Positions 55,282 through 64,000 of a DNA stretch of 64,000 nt are shown one piece after another. The stretch's first letter is position 1. The number at the start of each line of letters is the position of its first letter. Below the pieces are notes generated by a model. That model searched no databases, was not told the DNA's origin, and was given only the letters and a program-made list of their open reading frames with translations. The position numbers and the translations under genes are program-made. Source of the DNA: Heterotrichella gracilis. Lineage: Eukaryota > Sar > Xanthophyceae > Tribonematales > Xanthonemataceae. The stretch spans positions 1-64,000 of the forward strand of contig JAULBX010022852.1 in NCBI GenBank assembly GCA_032358255.1, given 5' to 3'.

Positions 55282-58200
55282 ATGTCGGGCATTGACAGGT
55301 TGGGAGGCATGCACGAATCATACGAATCCATGCTCGTCACGGTTTGTGCACGGGTTGACGTGCCTCATCGGTTGTCTGCTGCGTTTAGTAAAGGTTGAAT
55401 TACACATTGCACGGCAATGTGTTCACCTGAGGGTTTGGTTGTATGTTGGAGTGGCGTTTTCAAACGTCGGTGTGTATGCATGCATTGTGGCGCTGGCGAT
55501 GTATGCAACCCAACTGCTTGCAACCCACAGGCCCGCCGAGTCTAACAAGCCAGAAGGCTCCGGGGTCGGAGTGAACAGAAATTTTGGAGCCGGATACAGC
55601 GAAGGCGACCGCAGAGGCAGGGATCAGACCACCAGCTTTGACTCAGAGGGCAGAGGGAGCAGGCATGCAAGTGGTGGCAGGGGACAGTACAGGGATGACA
55701 GCCATCAAGGGGACAGGTACCACCAGGGGAGGGGCAGGGGGCGAGACTTCTACCCTCGTGGGGAGTACGGCAGGGGCAGAGGGGGCAGGTTCGGTGACAA
55801 CACCCGGGGGAGGGGAGGGTATGGTGGGGACTTCGGCCCCCCTGGGCGAGGCAGGTACTCCAATGGGGATGGATTCCGAGGGCGCGGCGGCTATCGCCCC
55901 TACGACCAGGGTGGGGGGTATGGTGGCAGGGGGCGGGGAGGGCGAGGCGGACCCCCCACCCATGACCCCGCAGCTGACAGATGGCGCTTGGATGATGACC
56001 TGGCATATGAGCTGGAGGCGCCCCGGCCCTCGCCCCCGCGCAGCCCCGATGGGGATCCTCCGGGTCCCCAGGATGGAGCTAGGAGCAGGGGAAGGAGCGC
56101 ATCACCACCTGCGACGGGGAGGGCGGGCAAGGGGGAGGGCCTTTGGCCAAAAGTGGTGGTTGCCGAGCACAACGTGGCGGAGTGGACGGGGTGGTCCCCA
56201 CCCAGGGGGTCCGAGTCCCCACCGAGGGTGCAGCGGTCCCCAGCCAGTGCGTCCCAGTCCCCACGTGGAGCGCCTCAGTCCCCACCTAGGGCACCACAGC
56301 CCCCAGTCAAAGCACCACACTCACCACCGGCAGCTCGCCAGCCCCCGCCGGCAGCACCACCATCACCACCTGCCGCACCACAGCTTTCTCCAGCAGCACC
56401 ACAGCGACTCACAGCATCACAACCCCGACCCGAAGCACCACAGCCCACTCCCGCCGCGCCACAGCCCACTCCCGCAGCACCTGAGTCCCCACCCGCAGCA
56501 CCTCAGTCCCCACCCAGTGCGTCCCTGTCCCCAGCTTTGGATTGGGACACACACGTGGGGAGAGCAAAGCGCGCCGTGCCCAAGCCTGAAGCGGTGTCTA
56601 AGGTTGCCAAGTCTTCAAAGCAATCCCCAGCTGCCAGCCCAGCGCACCCCCACCGGCCGGACCCTTGCTTTGAGGATGCGGATGCAGGTAATGTTTTCCT
56701 TTCTTTCAATTAATTGTGTTTCCCCCGCTCCCCCCCCCTCCCCAAGGATAATATTTATCTTACCTGTTCTTAAGAGTTTTGTTTTGCACTATGCATGGCT
56801 GTCGCAATGCGTTACTTATGGGTTTGTAAAGGCTGCGGCAGGTACTATCATTATCTCAATATTAATATCAATTAATTCATCTTATGCAGGCAAGGACATT
56901 GCTGATGAAACAAAGTTAAGGGCTCCCAGCGCCAAGCCTGGTTCCCGCCTGCAGCATCCTGCCCCCAGCAGCAGCAGCAGCAGCAGCATGAGCAGGAGCC
57001 CATCCCCCAGGGCCAGCAACCCCATCCCTGGGGTTGGCAAGCGCCATCCCGCATCTCCACGAGCCAGCAGCCCCGTTTCTGGGGGTGGCAAGTGCCGGCG
57101 AGCATCCCCAAGTGCCAGCCCTGCAGCCCGCGGCAAGGGTGGGGAGGCGCGCAGAGGCGAAAGGGACAATGCTGATCGGGGCAGGCCCTTCTCTCCAACC
57201 TACAGCCCTGCTCGGTATGGCAAGAAGGCAGAGCCGCGGAGGGGCGAAAGGGACAACGGGGATCGGCGCAGTCCCCCCCGGGGTGGTGGGGATTTCAGCC
57301 GGGATCGGCGCCAGGATGATTATCCTCGGGGCAGGGGTCCACCTCAGGATCAGGGGAGGAAGGGAGGGTATGAGGGCCGGGGGCGTGGCGGCCATGATGG
57401 GTATGGTGGGCGAGGAGGGGGGTATGCGCCCCGGGGCCGGGGCTATGACAGGGGGTATGATACACAGCGGCCACAGGGGAGGGATGCTTATCGGCGAGAT
57501 GATCAGCGAGGGGTTGATCGGCGGCAGCCAGGGGATCGCGACAGGCGGATTGACGATAAGAGGGACAGGCGGGACGACTCCAGGTGAGGCAAACCAGTCT
57601 TTCATTTGTGTGACTTGTATTCACAGGGCATGGGTGGCGCACATGCGCACACATACATGCATGCGCAAAAAGTGACCCATCTATGCACATGTGCCACTGC
57701 TGTGACGCATGCCACGCGTATGGTATGTGACACATCATGCTTGGACATCATCCATGGCCAAGGAAAGCACGGCTAATTTCCTAAGCCTAGGACGGAAGTA
57801 ATTATGTGCATTCCAGCTTTGAAGCCAGACTAATTTTAAGCCCTATCAGTTAGGGGTATCGATAGTCACATGCATTCCAGCAAGACACCCAGATTTGCAG
57901 TCTGTCCCAAACCCTGTAGCAAACCCTTGACTGTGGCCCAAACCCTGGGCAGGGACATGCGGCAGGGCGGCCGGGATGACCGGGAACGCAGCCGGCAAGG
58001 GGCACGTGACAGCGGCCGCAACACGGCCCGGCCGCGCAGCCCCAGCCGCAGCCCCAGCCGCAACCCCCGGGACAGCAGGCCGCGGTCCCGGTCCCCAGCC
58101 AGGCGGCCCCGCTCGCCCCCTGCCCCGGAGGCCAAGCGTCCCAAGGCTAGTGGGTTCAGTGTGCCTGAGGTCAAGGAGGCAACCAAGGACCCCCTGTCTG

Positions 58201-60128
58201 TGGGTGAGTGGTGCGGCATGGGCATGTGTCCTGTGGCTGAGTCATTTCAATGGTTACGTGCGTGTTCCAGCAGAAAAGGAAGGTTGTGCCTTGTTTCGCT
58301 GGTCAGTGCTGCGGCATGCACATCATGTGATGGATGAAGGGGCACGGTGGGGTACAGCGCTACCCGCCATGTTACATGATTTATGCGGTACCTAAATCCC
58401 ATAAGTTATTGGGAGTATGGGATCCCAATGATTTTGTTACATTCATGTTAGCAATGGCGATACATCAATTTAGTTACATGCATGTGAGCGCTGAGCTTGC
58501 TGATGCTTCTTCGTGGTAGTATGCATTCCAGCTGTGCAGTCTGATCATCTAGACCAGCAGTCAGTATTGGACATGGGTCGTTGTAAGTGTGTGGGTGACA
58601 CTGTTTGCTGTGTGGGTGCAGTCAAATCAATGATGGGGATGCCCGGTGGCATGCCGCTGCCAGGTGGCATGCCTCTGACAGCGGACCAAAAGAAGAAGCT
58701 CCTGTGGGGGGGCAAGAAAACCGAGGAGGTCAAGGTACAGCTAACTCACCAAAACCCTACACCCTAGATAGCCCTAATTCCTACACAGCTCGCAGTGGTA
58801 TCGATGCATTCCTTGGCCCGTGTCTGCACATGCGCACATCTCAGCATAGAAAAATAATACATTTGAACAATACGGCTGGACCAGCAGTTGATCTTATGCG
58901 CCCAGCCAGCCCTGTCCTGGCACTGCTTGTATTTTTGGCATTTCCATGGCAGCAAAGTTGCGCAAGGCATGATTGGCGCCCTTGCCGGTGTTGCTTGATG
59001 CACATTTTAGGCGTGGTGTGGGTATGTGCTGACTGGTGGTGTGCGTGTGCAGAAGGCTGCTGTCTTTGGGACCAACCGCTGGGATGCGGCTGAGTTTGGC
59101 AACGAGAGGGAGAAGGAGAAGTTCCTGCACCTCATGGTGAGCCCCTGGATGTGTGGCTGGTACCTTGAAATGGCAGGGCTGTACTATGTGCAGTGGTTGG
59201 TTTTGTTCTACGAGCAATGTAACATTGCAAATGCGATTGTGAGCAATGTGCATGTTGTAAGCACAAAGTACAAATGTACATCCACGTGCTGCCATGTAAC
59301 ATGGTATATTATGCAGGTGCAAGATTTTGCCCCCCATCCTCTCCACCATCACTACTGACCAATTAAGTTCTGTGGAAACAAAAAGTCACATTGCGTTGTA
59401 TGCATGCCAACCATGGCAATGGCCAGCCAAGGGCCTACTTGGTGCATGTGGGTGACCTTTCTTGGGCTGTGTGTGCAGGGGGTGAAAGAAACAAGAGCGG
59501 CCCCGGAGGGTCCAAGCATGGATGTTGACCCTGAAGCCGCCACGCGGGAGGCCTTGACAAGTGCGCACTTCTAGGGTGTAGGGTTCTCAGGGTGCAGTGT
59601 GTGCTTGTGACCCAGGGAACCGAGTACTAGTCCCATCCTAATCAATCCAGTCGTGACAGTCTACCCTTTGCTTGGGACTTGGGTGGAGCATACTCACAAT
59701 GCCATGCAAGCCACTTGCTGCGTGCCATGCACCGCAAAGGCGCTGTGGCCATGTTGCTGATGCGTACCCATGTGCTTGTCAGACGCAGTAGCATTGCTGC
59801 AATGAGCCAGTGCTATGCGCTGGAACCCTTGTTTGTGCACACATGCCAGCGGCTGCTGAGTGCACCCTTGCCCTGGGCCCCAATACCCTTTGCACAGATC
59901 CGCAATACCCTCTACATGGCCCCCGATACCCTCTACACTGGCCCCCGATACCCCTTGGCCTGATCCCCAACAACCCCTCCATTGGTCCCTAATACCCTTG
60001 CGCACTGATCCCTGTTGGCCCCTGTCCATGCAGAGGACAAGCAGGATGCTGTGCTGAGCCAATTGGAGCAAACCTTCATGGATGGACTCAGGCGAAAGGA
60101 GGGTGGTAAAGTGGGGCTGGGTCTATGA
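55282..60128 (+). CDS. RGG- and RS-rich protein with C-terminal SMAP domain
   Basis: Eight exons keep phase: 55282-55298, 55531-56687, 56890-57583, 57953-58203, 58622-58734, 59053-59136, 59479-59560, 60034-60128 (2493 nt, 830 residues). Exon 1 is 17 bases (MSGID plus two bases). Residues about 40-150 are RGG/RG repeats, then a proline-serine stretch with PQSPP-type repeats (about 240-370), then SPSPRAS repeats, a second RGG block and an RS block (PRSPSRSPSRNPRDSRPRSR). The only folded-looking part is the end, LTADQKKKLLWGGKK, NRWDAAEFGNEREKEKFLHLMGVKE, which matches the small acidic protein (SMAP) domain. The layout suggests an RNA-binding nuclear or condensate protein in splicing or mRNP assembly, but this is inference. 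Two frames are open across exon 2; the one used is fixed by the phase at 55531 and 56687. Confidence 0.85.
57868..57907. repeat. Short dispersed repeat, copy 2
   Basis: CACATGCATTCCAGC then AAGACACCCAGATTTGCAGTC matches the copy at 25148-25187. It lies in intron 3 of the SMAP gene, about 50 bases before an acceptor. A third partial copy is at 58521-58543. Confidence 0.5.
59868..60012 (+). repeat. Minisatellite in SMAP intron 7
   Basis: Degenerate units of about 20-24 bases built on CCCCGATACCCTCTACACTGG and similar variants (CGCAATACCCTCTACATGG, CCGATACCCCTTGGCCTGAT, CCTAATACCCTTGCGCACTG) repeat about six times just before the last exon. Confidence 0.7.
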
Positions 60129-60885
60129 CGTAAAACACACCATTTACATCATATTTTTACCCCTAAAGTTTTTTTTCTGGGTTATGCTAGCGTCCCACTG
60201 CAGCAGGATCTCTCGAGCTTGGGGGGTGGGGTTGGTGCAGCGCATGGCGGGTGGGGTATGTGGCAGCGCCCTTTGTGGCATGCATCTGCATGAGTAGTGG
60301 TGGCAGTTGTATTGAGTGTCCAAATTGGTGCTTGTTTGTGTGTGGCTGTAGCAGTGATGTGCCGGGTCCGGATGCAAACTGTGTGGCAGCCATTGCTGGT
60401 TGCATCAAGGAACCTACTCAGTCTATCTGCCTGTCTGTGACAGTCTGTCTTGTGGTAAATGTAACATCCATATGCGGTGCTCATCTTAAACAACAATTGC
60501 AGCACACTGACGATGCTACATGTAGCATTGTTGTTGACCCCCATCATTGCACCTAACCAGAAATCCGCTTCGCGGTGACGGCACCGATAGCAAGGAAGCT
60601 AAAACACAAGAAACCAGCGTGAAGAGCGAAGCAAATTTGCCTTTAAAGGCAGTATGTACCTTATGATTACTAGGAACCATACCTCGCCCCCACCATATAA
60701 CCCTAGACCATCTGCTCTCAACCCAAAAGCCTGTGCTGCCTTTAAGTCAGACTGAGTGACCATCATCAGGGGTGGTGTAGAGATTCCAGAGGAAATTGCC
60801 CCCCTCAGCTGTCCGCCAGCAGCTGCGCCTGTGCTGCCTTGACCATTGCCAAGGGGAAACGATTGAGAAGGACAAGTTAGCCTCC
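60129..60885. other. Convergent intergenic region with decayed DUF3611 exon copies
   Basis: TGTAA in AAATGTAACATCC near 60461 may end the SMAP transcript. At about 60800-60845 CTCAGCTGTCCGCCAGCAGCTG and GCCTTGACCATTGCC copy the end of the DUF3611 last exon (true copy 60884-60935), stop codon included. A fainter copy (GCCTGTGCTGCCTTTAAG, GAGTGACCATCATC) lies at about 60730-60770. Confidence 0.55.
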
Positions 60886-63480
60886 TCAACTGCCTGCGGG
60901 GAGCTGCTTCTGTGCGGCCTTGACCATCATGAGCACAAACAGGATTGAGAAGAAGTGCGCCATGATGGTGTTGCTGGCGGCCTGCGGGAGGGTTTAGGGT
61001 TTAGAGATCAGAGTTTGCAGCACCACCGATACCATCATCAGCGATACCAACGTCAAGCACCAGAGACCATATCATGCCTCATGTGAGTCCTAACATGGTG
61101 CCACACTTTGCACCACGTGATGCACCATCTGCTGTCCCCAAACCATCTCCTAATGCCCCACATGCACTGTACATGATCCAGCTCGATCCCTGCGCATGGG
61201 GTCACGCAACCACGCCCAAGGCTCACCTGCACTCCGAAGATGTCCAGGGCCACCGGCGGTAGGGATCCCCCGGCTGTGTAAGGGTTTGCGGTGGAACTGG
61301 AGAGGGTTTTGGCAACCAGGCCGCCCACAGTGGCCTGCACAGGAGGAAGTTGCACGTTCCCAACAGCACAAGTTTGAACCCTATACTAGCATGTGATGAA
61401 GGTACGTACAGTGACAGTGACATGCTGTCAATAAGCACGCACGCACATACAACACTTCCCATGCCTCCTCAATCCCAGGCCCGCTGTGCATGGAGGAGAT
61501 CCCCACATGTGCAAAGCCTCCTGCTGCACACTACACCCCCTCTCCCAAAACCCAAAAAAAACTGCCCCCCACCTGCAGTCCCAGGATTGCGCATCCCATC
61601 CACAGCAGGTTGAGCTGCAGGTTGCGCAGCAGGTAGGACTCAAGGGACTGGCGACCCGCCTTGCCCTCCTTGCGCATCTTGCGGGCAATCCTGGATGCAA
61701 ACGGGGTGGGAGTGGGCGTGATCAGGTCGCAAATTCAAAGGGAGGAGATCATGATCAGGTTGACATCCAGGGGAGGGCACTCACTAGCTTTCACCGCTGC
61801 AACCTCAAGTAGAGGGTGGCCTGATCAGGCTGCGTCATTGCTGCCACTCATATATTTGCAAGGTATAGACAAGGCATCAGCAACGCAATGATATTGCACC
61901 CTTGCCATTCAGCAACGGGCAGGAGTCTGACCGCCTTCTACCGCCCCATGCCCAGTCACCCTCACCCACCTGGGGTATGTCCATGCGATGAATGTGCTGA
62001 TGAAGGACGCAGCCACGCCAGCGATGGGGAAGGCTGCCAGGACCGCGGTGGCCGCCCCACGCTGCACATCAATGAGGATTGGTGTTCATGATTTGGAATT
62101 CACGGTTTGAGATCATGTTTTCATGGTTTCATGGTTTCATATTTGCAGTGCAATGACAAATGCTGTATGTATGGGTGGTGCAGTGGTGCTTCGACCTTCC
62201 AGTGCCTCTGCATTGTCAAAGAAAATCCACCGCTCAAACACACTCGATAGCGCAAGCTTGAACCCTGATCCCTAAAACCCAACCCCCGAATTCTTACACA
62301 CTGTACGCCAGGTTAAAACCCTAACCCGTAAGCCCCAGACCCTCCAGCGCCCCACACCTGCAGCGCCGATGAGAAGAAGAACACCACCGCCGACACGATG
62401 GACAGCACCAGCTCAGAACCCTCAACCCTAAACCCTGACACAGGACAGCGCCAGCTTCGGAACCCTAAACCCTAACACCCACACCTGCAGCGCCGATGAG
62501 AAGAAGAACACCACCGCAGACACGATTGACAGCACCAGCTGCGCCCAGAAGCTGATCCACCCTATGCGGGACAGGTTGTTGCTCAGGCGGATCACGCCGG
62601 GGGGGGTGGGCTCGGCGCCGGATGGGATGAACACCCCGGAGGCGTAGGGGAGGTCTGCGGGAGGCGCGAACGTTGGCATGCGGGAGTGTGTTGTTGTTTT
62701 GGTGCAGCGGCGGGCGTTTATTTATGACCATCGTACTGTTATTTTGGCTACACATGCTCACATGATGTGGTTAAGTAGTGCATGGATGCACCATTGGATT
62801 GCCTTGTCGATGGCTTGTCGTTGAAGCATTTGGTGGAGCAGATATACTGTAACGTTTAGCCATCACCACTCTCTTGTTGGGGTGAGTGAGGGGTGCAAAG
62901 TGCAGGTGGGATGCTGTGGGAGAGGTGGTACATAAACCAAATCCATACTGGACCCTACCTGGTGTGGTTCCTGACTTAGCTTGAGCTGCAACCTGAAGCA
63001 CAGAACAACGCAAGTGATTATGTTCCCAGCATCAGGTGTACACTTGGATGCCAGAGATGTATGAGATGGCATGGTGCACAATATGCATGCATGCACAAAT
63101 TGCTTGTGCACACACCAGCGCTGCGCACGCACTTCGCATCGAGGAAGGGGCAACAACATTGCATCTAGCCATCGACACTGCCTGCCAGAGGTTTGTGCGT
63201 ACAAGCGAGGCCTCTACCAGAGTGGGTTTACGTGCACATCAGTTGCATGCATGCATCTACATGTCCCTAAACACACCTTGATGCACACCCGCCTGGGCGT
63301 GGAACGCGCGATGCCGGCTTGCCACGTGCTGGTTCGCTTGGAGGGCACGCTGCCGAGCTGTGGCGTGCAGGGCGCGGCCCTGTAACAGCCGTGGTGGCCT
63401 GTGGGCGTAGCACTCCGAGATGGCTGTGCTCCTCCAAGAGCGCTGCTGCCAAGTGGCTTCGCAGCCTGCATCGTGAGCAT
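60886..63480 (-). CDS. DUF3611 family membrane protein, chloroplast-targeted
   Basis: Seven exons in transcription order: 63480-63289, 62992-62959, 62654-62485, 62061-61970, 61690-61573, 61334-61227, 60981-60886 (810 nt, 270 codons, 269 residues). DUF3611 proteins occur in cyanobacteria and plastids; their function is unknown. The first 64 residues (MLTMQAAKPLGSSALGG, rich in Ser, Ala, Arg and poor in acids, ending STPRR|VAAQAK) form a convincing chloroplast transit peptide. The mature part has four likely membrane helices: RIGWISFWAQLVLSIVSAVV, FPIAGVAASFISTFIAWTYP, LLWMGCAILGLQATVGGLVA and NTIMAHFFSILFVLMMV. IARKMRKE after helix 2, the LVAKTL motif and LDIFGVQAASNT are family hallmarks. The first methionine (63480) or the one three codons later could be used. 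Intron 3 and the 3' flank hold duplicated exon ends. Confidence 0.88.
62359..62416 (-). repeat. Copy of DUF3611 exon 3 end in intron 3
   Basis: CACCTGCAGCGCCGATGAGA through GACAGCACCAGCTC at 62356-62413 repeats the last 55 bases of exon 3 and its donor (true copy from 62482) almost perfectly, 126 bases away. Between them are CAACCCTAAACCCTGACAC and AACCCTAAACCCTAACACCC. Confidence 0.9.
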
Positions 63481-64000
63481 AGCGGCAACTGCACGCAGTC
63501 AAGCAAGCTGGTCCGTCAGGTGCGTGCACAATACTGTATTGAATACACTGTTCACACGACGTTGCGTAAGTATTGAAGGGGGTGGGGGTGGTGCCGGGAC
63601 CCACGACCTCTAAAGGGTGCTAGGAGTTTCAGGTTGAAAATAGGACAGAGTGGGTGCGTGTTGTCTTCAGTTGGTAGCAAAAATGCCAGCAACAATATGT
63701 TTTGAGACGATGCAAGCACAGCATCTTCCTTTAGTGCACCTCAACTGCAGCTTTGAGCAATGCAACGCTGAGCTTGCACATTGAACCAGCGTGGATGCCG
63801 CACATATTACACCGCGCTGCGCTACCCTCAACAGGATAGATGGCTGGTAGACTGACAGTTTTAACCCGTTTTGAACAAGGCATGGCGTTATTCAGCCTGA
63901 GCACTTGCCGCAAGCCGTTCACAGGCCACGCATGGTGTTCGACCTGTTGCCAACGACGAACCGGGCAAAAGGTAACCGCACGCCTGCGTCACACGGCATC
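63481..64000. other. Upstream of DUF3611 gene, no supported gene
   Basis: This should contain the promoter of the DUF3611 gene. Degenerate text near 63585-63615 (GTGCCGGGACCCACGACC) faintly recalls a tRNA-derived element end but cannot be confirmed. No coding exon is supported. Confidence 0.35.

Noticed and set aside
55584-57587. A 667-codon frame spanning SMAP exons 2 and 3
   Set aside because: Its first half is the wrong frame of exon 2 and crosses the intron at 56688-56889 unspliced; only the exon 3 part is coding.
59868-60012. CRISPR-like repeat array
   Set aside because: The units are degenerate, directly adjacent without spacers, and lie in a eukaryotic intron.

Overview
This 64 kb window looks like nuclear DNA of a chlorophyte green alga, most probably of the Chlamydomonadales (core chlorophytes). 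The basis is many short coding exons split by small GT-AG introns, plant-type protein families (an SGR2-type DDHD lipase, an ALDH22-type dehydrogenase, a plastid DUF3611 protein with a transit peptide), GC-rich and repeat-rich coding DNA, abundant GCATGC palindromes, and CCCTAAA-type telomere-like fragments scattered in introns. I cannot name the species; a Haematococcus-like alga would fit. All exon-intron models below come from reading splice sites and checking that reading phase is preserved across every junction and that the summed exons divide by three; no transcript data were used.

Layout, left to right: LINE-type RNase H fragment (-, 1-171); an unrecognised secreted/membrane protein (+, 980-4065); N6-methyl-AMP deaminase ADAL/MAPDA (-, 5304-8194); SGR2-like DDHD phospholipase (+, 8718-17463); Kir-type potassium channel (+, 18119-21745); short-form tRNase Z with an N-terminal extension (-, 22832-25662); U6 snRNA phosphodiesterase USB1 (+, 26545-28264); RER1 (-, 28717-29629); ATG3 (+, 30246-33344); LUC7-like U1 snRNP protein (-, 34427-37756); ALDH22-type aldehyde dehydrogenase (+, 38501-43562); three tandem F-box paralogues (+, 44839-51494; the middle one frameshifted); a predicted mitochondrial protein with an SRP54 M-like domain and a SEC-C-like tail (-, 52428-54666); an RGG/RS-rich SMAP-domain protein (+, 55282-60128); and a plastid DUF3611 membrane protein (-, 60886-63480). 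The genes are mostly unrelated housekeeping functions (RNA processing, secretory sorting, autophagy, nucleotide salvage) rather than one pathway. Five neighbouring pairs are divergent and may share promoter regions.

The most unusual signal is not a gene. At least seven of the genes carry local tandem duplications that straddle an exon edge: a piece of exon plus the adjoining splice site plus intronic filler, often with telomere-like CCCTAAA/TTTAGGG filler, repeated one to four times beside the functional exon. The units run from about 45 to 190 bp. Similar copies lie just after stop codons. In the first F-box paralogue the process appears to have made a new intron: two 68-bp repeat units lie inside an exon that is uninterrupted in the two sister genes, and removing exactly 136 bp from CAG|GT to CAG| restores the frame. 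This looks like intron birth and intron growth by tandem duplication and is the best candidate here for an undescribed process.
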